Below, in pieces: positions 25,501 through 35,299 of a stretch of 64,000 nucleotides of DNA. A model generated the notes under the pieces. It was not told the origin of the DNA, did no database searches, and saw only the letters and a list, made by a program, of their open reading frames with translations. Made by a program: the position numbers and the translations under genes. Positions within the stretch are counted from its first letter, which is position 1; every line of letters begins with the position of its first letter. Source of the stretch: Blastomussa wellsi (taxonomy: Eukaryota > Cnidaria > Anthozoa > Scleractinia > Plerogyridae); contig OX393573.1 of the NCBI GenBank assembly GCA_947652115.1, positions 11,071,981 through 11,135,980 of the forward strand, in the 5' to 3' direction.

Positions 25501-26083
25501 GGTTTGTTGGCTGACCTCCGCATCATCGGGCCCTGGCCGAGGCACTGCGTTGTGTTCTTGTCTGAGGTCGACAGGGAAAATCTCCCGCGTTTTTTATACA
25601 TTTTCAATTCTTCTGGGGAGAATTTGTGTTTTAATCTTGTCTCTCTTTTTGGGTTGATCATATCCTTTATGGTTGCTGAGTTTTGTTTTGTTTTGTTTTC
25701 CCACAGACCTGGAAAAAGCACCGGAAGTGGTTCCCGTCCAGTTCCGTCCCCAACCGGAAAACGAATACTGCAAACTTTCGCCCGAGGAACAAAAGGTCCT
25801 GGATCTAATCATGCACCGATTGGCTGATCGGGTGCGCATCCGGCGCATTCAAATTTTCCCGCTCTTTGAGGATTACGACCGCGTGCACAACGGTACCGTG
25901 TCTCGGTTCCAGTTCCACCGCGTCTTGAGCGAGTTAGACCTTGGAAGCCTGGTGAGCGCTCGAGAGTTTTTGGTTATAAAGAAGAAGTTCGACGTCGTTT
26001 TGGGATACAAACACGATTTTAATTACATCGGCTTCTGTGACCTGATCAACGAATACGCCAAGTTCGAGCACGGAAAGCCATGA
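13548..26083 (+). CDS. Protein of six degenerate EF-hand pairs, at least 16 exons
   Basis: Exons: 13548-13654, 13875-14006, 15423-15558, 16495-16568, 16650-16769, 18330-18419, 18896-18971, 19183-19231, 19962-20067, 20960-21155, 22560-22761, 23043-23127, 23481-23546, 24174-24448, 25353-25432, 25707-26083. Phases close from the second exon to the stop (687 aa); the first listed exon adds about 35 aa and starts in phase 2, so the initiating exon is upstream and was not found. Six repeats of about 110 aa each hold a basic helix, an odd EF-hand with F-x-D-x-D-x-x-x-x-G-x-[IV] and a shortened even EF-hand. In the odd loops Asp1, Gly6 and Ile/Val8 are kept, but position 3 is not acidic and position 12 is usually Gln rather than Glu, so calcium binding is doubtful. 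Similar repeats are known in ciliary/flagellar EF-hand proteins; exact orthologue not recognised. Confidence 0.8.
15590..16400 (-). pseudogene. 3' relic of a Penelope-like retroelement
   Basis: Read on the minus strand it has broken frames. A GIY-YIG endonuclease start is visible near 15841-15880 (C-D-L-C-D-A-G-Y-V-V-Y-T), after which most of the nuclease is deleted; a trace of the C-terminal block follows (F-S-I-L-R-K-C and a later frame-shifted stretch). The 3' end at 15610-15650 carries gacctcggagaggtcgaaac, a stem-loop followed by gaaacgtc as in hammerhead-like ends of these elements. A 92-codon frame at 15991-16269 lies in the upstream part. It sits in an intron of the EF-hand gene, opposite in strand. 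Confidence 0.6.
17279..17345 (+). repeat. Hammerhead-like repeat block (gacgaagggctaacgctc)
   Basis: Starts at ttcgctccgacgaagggcta, followed by cgctcaaaacatc and then tctctttacggtggccaatt. The same block is found in both orientations at 32110-32216. The stem GGGC/GCTC followed by (g)aaac resembles a decayed hammerhead ribozyme end of Penelope or retrozyme elements. Confidence 0.5.
17788..17847. repeat. Foldback, 21-bp perfect arms
   Basis: Arms 17788-17808 and 17827-17847 (tctcttctcgtgttcaactcg and its complement) with an 18-bp spacer. A short direct repeat (aagtaacgttatggaaaat) lies at 17691-17724. Intronic in the EF-hand gene; probably a small MITE. Confidence 0.6.
17890..18050 (+). repeat. 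Degenerate tttccgaag tandem repeat
   Basis: About a dozen variants of tttccgaa/ttttccgaag at spacings of 8-17 bp. Open in one plus frame by chance; no splice or homology support for coding. Confidence 0.6.
19281..19724. repeat. Repeat element with gtccgtcttatagagagg units
   Basis: Five copies of a gtccgtctta(t/g)agag unit lie near both ends. The left end (tctctctaagacggacacca) and the right end (gtgtccgtcttatagaggtg) are partly inverted relative to each other, as in a non-autonomous DNA transposon. Intronic in the EF-hand gene between exons at 19231 and 19962. Confidence 0.5.
21575..22275. repeat. Repeat cluster with a hammerhead-like block and a duplicated flank
   Basis: The block atagcagttacactattcaa (about 21578-21620) recurs at 22218-22255. 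Between them, 21898-21975 holds actctgatgcatgac, gtcgaaacgtcagtc and ctgaggactac, a decayed hammerhead-like arrangement (CTGATG...GTCGAAACGTC). This looks like a decayed retroelement end inserted in the EF-hand intron 21156-22559. Confidence 0.45.
23197..23400 (+). repeat. tRNA-derived SINE with intact A and B boxes
   Basis: The head reads tgacgtagtggttagtgcgc (A box) and gggttcgagccct (B box), followed by a body with gtgccaggagtattggtacc and ggggcaacct-like blocks shared with 12944-13140. Internal Pol III promoter organisation is clear. Intronic in the EF-hand gene. Confidence 0.75.
23745..23860 (+). repeat. SINE tail fragment
   Basis: Contains atgggtaccg, ggactatcatcccatccagg and agtagcaatactctcagttgc, matching the tail of the tRNA-derived SINE family elsewhere in the window. 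Confidence 0.6.
25041..25139. repeat. Imperfect foldback, intronic
   Basis: Arms cgatttttattcactcgttg...ttatgcatcaaaaa and its near complement at 25105-25139, with a short spacer rich in cactcgttcg. Lies in the intron before the exon at 25353. Confidence 0.5.
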
Positions 26084-26136
26084 ACTCAATTTTGAACTGG
26101 GAGAAAAAGTTTGGCGGACAAATATTTTCGAGTGTA

Positions 26137-26142
26137 AATAAA
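26137..26142 (+). terminator. Poly(A) signal of the EF-hand gene
   Basis: AATAAA 54 bp after the stop codon; a second AATAAA follows near 26175. Confidence 0.6.
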
Positions 26143-26199
26143 ATGTATTTTATTCATTGCGCCAACAAACGTTTAAATAAAACTCCAATGTCATTAAGT

Positions 26200-27309
26200 T
26201 TGTACTGTCAGTTAATTTGAAGATTATCTTTGTAAAATAAAAACGACTTCTTTATCCATATATTTGCGTAATATGTTTTCTTTGTCTTCGTGAGAAACGC
26301 ATAATAGCCACCAATTTCACCAAGGTTATATGAAATAAAACTGCCAGAAGCAAATCACACTGGCACATTTCATTTTTTACGGAACTGTATTTTTTTTTGT
26401 TAGTACATGCACTTTATCCCAAATTGAAATCGACAGATCTGGACAAATAACCACTTTTAAACGTTTGGGTTTTTATTAAACAAGTTTTTCTTTCCAGCAC
26501 TTTTTATCCTATATTAATACAAATACTTGTGATATAAAGATGGCTTTATATGGCCTTATTGTCTAGCATCTAAGGCTAAATGATTTGGTTTTTAGGGAAC
26601 TGCAAATGACCTGTTAATCAGGCTTCTTGTCTTGGGTTATTCTTTTGCGGAGTGGACTTGGATATTTGAAGATTGAGTAAATGGATCTAACTTAACTTGA
26701 ACTTATTTAATTAGCCTCGAACTTCAAATGAAAACAATTCCACGTTTATTTAACTAGTAGAGAAATTCATCTTTCCTGACAACGACAATAACATATTTAA
26801 AGTGTCATTGCCTCAAATTTGTCCATAGGCGCTATATACAATTTGAAATAAGTATGCTAAGGATGAATAACAGCAAACTAAAAGAAGATTAAAAAATAAA
26901 AAAGGCAAATATTGTTTAGTTTACAATAAATAAAGTCGTTTAAATATTGCAAGGTTTGAACCCAAACTGCGATATTTTACGTGCTTTTAAAGCCACATTT
27001 CACGGCTCCCTTAAAGAAACAACTTGCTCTGAGTACAGAGTTTCCAGACGCCTTAAGGCCGCTCAACATTGAATCTTTGCTGGCGACTAACTGGTATCCA
27101 CGTCTGAGGAATCTGGGCTCGATTCAAAATTGCACTATAATTTTGTTGTATTAACAACCAATAATTCTGACTGAATTAATAAAGGCTTTTAGCCATTCAC
27201 CTTGACTTGCACTGACGCGAAACGTCTTATAATACAATGCTTAAACTACTTCCAAAATGTCATTTGTATTTACATAACTAAACTTTGAAATCGTCTTGTT
27301 TCGGTAGGC
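26200..27309. other. Convergent intergenic spacer
   Basis: AT-rich spacer between the EF-hand gene (plus) and the GCM gene (minus). It holds a minus-strand AATAAA at 26745-26750, a possible GCM poly(A) signal. At 27209-27225 is actgacgcgaaacgtcttat, another hammerhead-like remnant. No gene seen. Confidence 0.5.
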
Positions 27310-30300
27310 TCAACACCAGTGAAATCTGGGCATGGGCATTGGTGGGTAAGACACTGGCCGGTGGAATGCGGACCCAGGTCGTTCAATGCTGTAACGGAGT
27401 CGTTTCTCTTCCGGTCGTAGATGCGTAAAGTTCGCCATACTTTCTTGTACAACTGAAAGAAAAGAGGAAGCCAAGTTTAGAACATTCTTATTGTATTTGT
27501 ACTCATTTACTTTTGCCTGGGCTGCTGGCTGAAGTGAACGGTAGGTGAGTAAGAAAATCGCATCATCATTTTGCTGTTAATCTTGTTCCCAGTTCTTTTG
27601 TTCGATTACATCCGTAAAAAACCTAGGGACGAGAGTTCTAGAAACCGCTGAAAAACGCACCGCGCACGAGCACGACGCCGATTTCTCGAGGAGGCCATGA
27701 TTCATCGACGACATAATTTAATGTCAAGCATGCGAACTTTCGAAGCTAATAGCAAAACTTGAGTGACGGAAAAGCATAAAACAATATACCTTTACTATAA
27801 ATTTTAACCTTAAATATTCAACGGTCTCCTTAACAATTGCCAAAATGTTTGCGTTTTCAGTCATTCACTCTTTTTTCGCGGTGTCGAGTACTAAATTGAT
27901 GACGTTACTCACCTGATTTTGGCCAATGGTCGGACTGGTAGTGACACCACGTGACCACCACTTCACTCATGCGTTGTAAGGTGACCTTCTGCGGGTCTCT
28001 GGGAAAATCAAGACCTGAGAAAAAATAAGAAACATGATTTAATATTTGCATGTTAGGCAAGGAATTATGTTCGGTTCTACGTTTCAACGTTTGAAAGTAT
28101 TGCCTCACAGCTGCCTCATTTAACAACGGCCGAATTCAAAAGTCCAACGCCAATTAAAGTTTTCGTCGCCTAGAAAATGTGCAAAATGTGTTAAGTTAAT
28201 GAGAAAATCTTTTGAATCTTACCTGCCTGTCTTCTTTGCCACTGCTCCGATTTTTCTCTCTTTCCTACCAACTCGCCGGCGACAGAGAACACTTTAGGCG
28301 CGACAATGTTACTTCCCCAGAAATTCCAGAATTCTCGTATCACTGATCCAAATATGCCTCCTGCAAATGAAACAAACGACGAACCATTAGGAAAAAAATC
28401 ACAATTTTTATCGTGGAACACTTTCATTTGAGGAACTACTACGCAAAGAAGTCAAAGCCACATTTTAGAAATTTTATCACCTCTAACAAACAAAAATATT
28501 CAATTATGTAGTATATTTTGTGGATTCTCTTTTTGATTTCTCCAGCGGCATTTCCAAAGATATTCACGTCAATTCGTTTCGTATTACACAAAGTACTCTT
28601 CACTCACCTGACAGCATGCAGTCCGTGCTCACATATTCCTGCGCAGAGCACTTGCTTCCCGTGAGTCTCTGCGTCATGTCCCGGAACTTCATCGTCAGCA
28701 GTGGATCCTGAAGCCTGGTGACGATCTCTCGCTTGCACAGCTCAAAGTGCATTGCATAGCTCTGTAGGCTGCTGGTGATCTTTTCCCGCAGCATCTTGTA
28801 TAGAGAACTGACACTTTTGTACTGGAATACTTTCAGCAGGGTCTGCACTTGAGAGTTGATTATCATGTTGACTATCGCCTCGGTCGCCATCTGCGCCTGG
28901 TCAGCGGAAAAGTCGTGGATAACCATGTGCCACTGTTGGTGAGAAAGGTCACGTGTCAGTTTGAGTCCCCAGTGGGGGAGGGGGTTACCTACCAATTATC
29001 TTTGAAAGGCTTATAAGTGTTCCTATGGGGGTCTCTGACACATTAAAAGATCGTCGCTTTAACTGCTTAGCATAGCTGCAGAGATGCCTTTAATATGTTG
29101 TGAGCTTTTAACTGGTAACTGCACAAATTAAAGGGCTGCATTGCGGATAAATATGCGTTTAACCTAAAATGAGAGTCATAAGAAGAGAGAGAGTATTTTT
29201 TGGTAAAACAATTAGGATTTTTACAGAGAATGGCTTTGAAAAACAAAAAAAAAAACGAATTAGTTAAGGTTGATAATTATGTATTCACCTTGGGCGAGAA
29301 AAAGTCTTCTTCCGGGGTCGAACAAAGACGAGCCAATGTCTTCATGTGATGAATTTGACCTTCCTTTGTCCCTTCTCGGTATAGCGTCGCCATGACAACA
29401 GGCCAACCAATCACGTTGCGCGATATCATACGGGTCTCAAGCAAGCTATATCCGGGAACAACGTCCTGGAACGTTTGACAGAGTAAGTAAAGTTTCCCGT
29501 ATGTAGTGATGTTAGTTTGATCGTACGACAAAGCTCTGTGGAAAAGCGCTTCGGATTCTGGCACGGTCACGCATATATACTGATCTTCTTCTTCGACAGA
29601 ATAACCATGTAACAAGCTATTCGAAAGCGACGAGGGTAAATGTGCTATTTCTGTTTCCTTTGCTAATAAACTGTCTGCTCTTTCGGGGTGTTGCCGTTTT
29701 CTGGACTTGCATTTTTTTCCATCTGACGATGTGGACGAGGTCTATGGAGTATACAAAAAGATAAAAAAATTATATTTTTATTTATTGCTCAATGTCGATT
29801 TTACAGAACAGATCCTTCTAAGATTCGGTCATCTGCAAAACGAGATTTTTGTCTTTTATTTTGTCGTTTTATCTTTGGCATAGCTAAGTTACAGAACAAA
29901 GCTTAATTTAATCAGAGCTCCTGAGTGGGTTTAAACGAAATACAGTATATGTAGCGTGTTCTAAAGAGCAATTCAATCTGAAAAAGGAAGGCCCCAGATT
30001 CTTCCAAATTGATGCCGCATCTCTTGCAAACGAAATGGCTTCCTTAGCCCACGTGATATTCTCGACATAAAACTTCAAATGGCCGTCACTCACAATAACA
30101 ATTAAATAGGTTCCTTAGCCCATGTGACTGACTCCTTATCGGCTTCCCTAGCACACGTGGTTATACCTAGCAGTGCACGTGATATATTACCTCGTGTTTC
30201 TCCGCCTTGTCCTCTGTGTTTTCAGCCTGTTCGTTGTTGACTTTGGCACTGCTAACTTTGTTTGAGCTCCTATCTGGGGTTGCCCTTCTCGCTTGAGGTC

Positions 30301-32022
30301 TGAAATGATCGTGCGTGCCTTTCGATTCAAAATAGATTCCATCTTCTTGATGAACCCAGAAATGCGTCACGGGATAACCATTATTTCCTGGAAGTGAGAA
30401 CGAAAGACTGTTGAAGTGGTTTAACGTAAACTTTTTAGAAAGAAAAGTTTTTTCAAAGTGATTCCAAAAAAAATTTTTTTTTTAACCCGTCTTTAAACCT
30501 TTTCAAATTTAAATTCAAGCCCCCCCTCAAAAGCCAATTAAAGATTGTGCGAAATTGTGATATTATATCTGTAGACAACACCTATTTACTAATTTTCATG
30601 CTTACTAAATTTCACGATTTTCGCGTTTTGTAAAAAGTCGCGAAAATTAATACTAGTGAAAAAAGAGTGCGTGAAAATTAAACATGCGAAATTGAATTCC
30701 ATATATCCGCGATAAGAAAACAAAGCATGAATTCATGAGAGGAAATGTATCTTTCTGGTCTTGTTTTCGACCTACACTTTTCCTCAGATTCAGTGTTATC
30801 TCCGGCCGTCGTAAATTAGTAAACATTTCTTTAGGACAGTCAGCATTTTTTAGGGTCCTTGTAGCTGGATCATTCAATCAGGATTTTGTATCTTTGCAGT
30901 AGTTCCCTGTTCTTTGAAGTATTTTCCATTTCACTGAGCAATGACGTTGATAAACGCGATGAAAATTAGACATTAAATACACTTTTGTTAACTTTATCCT
31001 GGAATCTCGAGCATCGAATTATACAGCTCCAGAATTTTCGCGAAATTAAGTACGCCGCCGTGAAAATTGGCAAGAATAAGGTGGTTTTTATGTACGCAGA
31101 TTTGACTTCATTGCGTCGATTATGAGGTTAAAAAGCAGTAAATGACTTTCATTTCTTACCTGTACATTTTCTGTGGACAAGTGTTCCAGTACAGGTCGCA
31201 TTCGGACAGTTTTGACCCATTTGCCTTTCACGAACTGCAACATAAGGTTTAGTATGAGCTTGTGACTGACGAAGTGACATTGACAAGAAGACTGGTGACG
31301 AGTATTCGACTCGAAATCTTTAAGGAGAATAAATAATTGTTGCTTATAACTGAAAGGGCTTTCTTCAGTATTTATCATAAATTTTGTCTTAAAATTCATC
31401 TAGTAATGACTTGAAAGGTTTTGCTTGGGTTGGATACCAGTTCTTGCAAGGTGTCACATAAATGGCTGGCAACCCTTAGAGAGATTAACAGATGAGAACA
31501 TTGTCCATAGCGCCTAAGCAATAACAACTGTCACACTAGAGGACGGCTAGAGTTACAAGCGTACAAGAGGATGGTTTGTTTTGTATCTATAGAATCACAA
31601 AAACTTAGCTCTCGAAGACTAAAAACGCAGCAAATGTTAATTGTAATAACTAACTCTTGGTGCTAACCTTTATCAGAAATAGCAGGCCTGACAACAATCT
31701 TTAGCCCATTCGGTAGAGTACAGTCTTTGCTGCAGAGCAGTACTCCAACACATGTTTTCTTCAACACAAACTTGTTGTGGTTGTTGGTGTATTTCATGGC
31801 CCATCCTGAAATATGCGCCTGTGCTTCTCGACTGTAGGGCGAGTAGCGAAGTTTCGCGGAGCCATCAATCCATTCTTCGAATTCATCATACTCCTTGATC
31901 GCCTATAACAAGTAATTAACAATCATAAAAGATAGAGTGTTAACAGGAAACAAACAAAAATGTGAATTTTACCCCACATTTTGAAGCTTGTCTTCTACTG
32001 TCCGTTTTAATCACAGGAATAG

Positions 32023-32067
<45 letters not shown>

Positions 32068-35000
32068 GTATAACAATATAATTTGGTTTTATCAACTGGG
32101 TTGATAATGTCAATTGGCCACCGTAAAGAGATTCAATTGCTGACGTTTCGAGCGTTAGCCCTTCGTCGGAGCGAATCCCGATTCGCTCCGACGAAGGGCT
32201 GACGCTCGAAACGTCGACCGTTTTAATCACAGGTGACCAAAGCGTACTACTATAGTTTGTAATTAAGTTTAAAATATCCCCCTTTTCCTTGAAAAGTTGC
32301 AAGTAAGTTTCCAGGAGTCCATTTTTGGCCTTTCTTGGGCCAGGTAAGGTTTCAAACTTTATTGTAGCTATTCAAGGAAAAAGGAGATGTATTTAGCTCA
32401 ATCATAAATCCATGCAAACTCGCATACAAACTCGTATAGTTCGCTTTGGTCATCCGTGTTTTAATATTCCCGAATCTAAACCGCTCTTGTTCCTTTTTGG
32501 TTTATTGTTACTACTTAGGTTTTCCTACACTATTAGTATGAGTTTCTCTTCAATCTGAAACACGGTAATTTCGTGTTTTTGCATGGTTTCGTTCAGCGTT
32601 TTCCGCCCGCTCAAGTAAAAATAGGTCCGCAGAGGAGTGCACACGAGAGCTGTTACACTTTAAATACCCAACCAACTGTTCAAGTGTTTTCGCCTGAGTA
32701 CACAGTCCCCAATTGCTTTAAGGCATAGCGAAAGCACTAATGCTGTATAGTTTATAACACTTGACTCTCCATGATTGTTGCAACAAACATGTCATGAATA
32801 TTTTCAACGCTGTTTTTATTTCCATTTTGCTTACCTGTAACATGCCTGCCTCAGCCTCAGGCCTTTCGCGATTATGAATGGCTCGTTCAGAAGCTACAAG
32901 GAAGTGATATGGGATCCCTGGGACTGGATAATGTAGACCTGCCTCGGGATACCACAGAGTGGACCTAGAACAAATTGGGCAAGGAAAGTTTATCTCTGAC
33001 ATAGGCCGTATTACGGATGTCACGCCAAAATGCAATTTTTACTGCTTTTCATTGAAATAAAAATTCATCTCCATAAAACGATTTATCGTACCGATTTTAG
33101 TAAACCTGCGAAGTTTGACAACAAATGGTTGAAAACTCTCGGAAATACGAGAACGCGAAAACCCCAAAATAAATGTGTGAAAGGGGGTAACGCGTGCCCC
33201 TTTTTTTCATGCATGTCTTTGTAAATTTTGGCATTTTATTGCTCTCGTACGTCCGGGAGTTTGCAACCGGTTGTTTTCAAACTTCGCAGGTTTACTAAAC
33301 TCGGTACGATAAATCGTTTTATGGAGATGATTTTTTGTTTTAATGAAAAGCAGTAAAAGAATTGCATTTTTGCGTGACATCCGTAATACGGCCTATGGCA
33401 ATAACACACCTTAATGAACTTCTCAGACAAGATTCATCTTGGGATTAGAGCCTTTTTACAAACAGAAATTCTGGAGTTAATGGCAATAAAGAAGCAGGAT
33501 ACAGGGAAAGACAAAAATGCAAGAAATTATTCCAAAAAAGAGAATAATTTAATAAACATTATTATTCTCGAAACAACAACAAAAAATTATTACAAAGGAA
33601 AATCTGATGAATTAACTGATTGCAGTGACAGGAAAAGAAGAAAACGTTTTGAACACTTACGCCAGTTTGAGTTTCTTCTGAGGGATATGACATAAATTTC
33701 CGTTGACACCTCCCATCTGGGCGGAAAATCTAAATTAAAATATATGTATTTAATTAACCATTAAAACTACCACAACTAAAGGAAAAGACCTTCCAAATTT
33801 ACTGCACTTTCATGAAATTCTTTTCTTTTACTTTTGAAAAGCACAGCTCGGCAAATAGGGAAGAATTTGTTCTTCTTTGAAGGCGCTGCTACGATATAGT
33901 TAAAAATTGCATTAAATTATCCATACATTTTATCCATGGCTATGGGCGTGTAATATAGAAAGGGAACATATCAAGGAACAAACCCCCTTTTTACCGTCTT
34001 AGTTTCTTCGGCGCACATAAAATTTAAGCAAAATAGGGGTCCTAAAAAGTGCATCTCCTTGTTCAATCCTGTTTACAAAGCCCTTCAAAGTAGTCACGAT
34101 TTTTAAAATAATTATTCAACAGGCCACCCACAGGAAAATGCTAGCACGTATTTGTTATTTCCTCGGGCGAAGCAGGCCAGTTAAGCAATAACATTAAAAC
34201 CAGTGCCAAGATCAGCGATATTGCACGGAAGAGTTTTTATCGATTCTCCGGACTATGAATTTAACATCTCTCGCGGTGAGAAATCACGTTTCAACTCTCC
34301 AATCGCATATAACAAAAATTTTAAACACTCTAGGCTCTAGGCTACATCCAGGTGTTTGTGAGTCACAGAGAAGTAATCACATCAAATTAACTACATGGTG
34401 TAAAAATTATTTCGCGAATAACTAAATAGGGATAGGCTAAAGTCATGAAACCAAAAACTTGTTTTTGAATATAGTAACTTTTAACCCAGGCTAAAAAAAT
34501 TGAAAGATTCTATATCGGTTTAGAAATTATAAGAGGATAAAAGATTTGACAAAAAAGATCGTTTTAATCTTGTTGAATTTCAACCGTGTGTTAAAGAAGA
34601 GCTTTTCTTGAGGACTTTTTTGAAGCAACCTTTTCTTGTAATGGCAATTTTATTTCTCTGCATAGTTCAAGGCAAAACCCTTCGTGTCGTTGGTTAAAAT
34701 AAATATATCTTTTAATTTTCTTACCCTTCAGTAGTTACAATCGAAGCCAGAGCGTGGTTGAATTTTGCCAAAATTTCGCCGTCTTCCACACGGGGTGTAT
34801 CTGGTAAAATCAAAAAGATGAACAAAGAATTAGAAGACGGAATAATCGCTAAAATGAAAAAAAAAAAACTTTGTGCACGATACAAGCAGAGTTCTCACAA
34901 AACTGTAGAGTTTAAATCGCTCTAATGAATAAAAACAAAATTTAATTTTTACATTTCCTGTAAAAGGAGTCAATATATAAACTAGTTTAACGCAAGAAAT

Positions 35001-35293
35001 GCAATAGATTTAACTGTTTTTTTTGTTCGTTGTTGATACGTTTTTTCCACCGTAGCTCTCAAAACAGCCCCAAATTTTTCGGTATTTGCAGCCAGAACTG
35101 TGAAAAATTAAACTAATTTCGCATCCGAAATGAATTAATGTTATAAGAGAGAACACACTGAAGTTTCGCATTGTTACAAAACTTCGACTGCAGTAGTACG
35201 CTTTACTTAACATGTCAAGTGTTATTTAAGTAAGGAATACTTACGAATTTTCTTCGCGTTTTCTTCTTCGATTCTTGAAGACTCAAAACTCAT
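27310..35293 (-). CDS. gcm: GCM-family transcription factor with a MULE-transposase-like C-terminal region, 12 exons, 663 aa
   Basis: Exons (5' to 3'): 35245-35293, 34725-34800, 33661-33729, 32835-32964, 31668-31902, 31160-31234, 30191-30387, 29289-29741, 28608-28932, 28223-28360, 27913-28014, 27310-27452. Every junction has GT/AG and all phases close from ATG to TGA. The GCM DNA-binding domain is about residues 112-245: H-I-S-G-W-A-M-K-Y-T-N-N-H-N, cysteines 159, 165, 169, 196, 201, 210, then Y-P-V-T-H-F-W and G-T-H-D-H-F-R-P (His237, His239), the known zinc/DNA-contact features. In animals GCM factors specify neural, glial or secretory fates. A Lys-rich linker leads into residues 278-663, which are not part of ordinary GCM proteins: strands W-P-V-V-M-A-T-L-Y and H-M-V-I-H-D-F-S-A-D (Asp435), with H490/C494, resemble a MULE transposase core. 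That resemblance is my inference. Confidence 0.85.
32092..32216. repeat. Palindromic hammerhead-like repeat in a gcm intron
   Basis: Arms 32142-32176 and 32181-32215 (gacgtttcgagcgttagccc... and its near complement) around cccg, so the gaaacgtc block is present head to head. The left flank agrees with the block at 17320-17345 (accgtaaagagattc in reverse). Confidence 0.65.
33002..33395. mobile_element. 390-bp MITE with ~150-bp inverted repeats and TA duplication
   Basis: Element 33004-33393 begins GGCCGTATTACGGATGTCAC and ends with its complement, flanked by TA on both sides, as in Tc1/mariner-type MITEs. The inner arms stay alignable for about 150 bp each. It lies in the gcm intron 38 bp upstream of the acceptor of the exon at 32964. 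Confidence 0.75.
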
Positions 35294-35299
35294 TACGTT

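Noticed and set aside
33414..33695. 93-codon plus-strand frame
   Set aside because: Antisense to a gcm intron and exon 3; Lys/Asn-rich chance frame.
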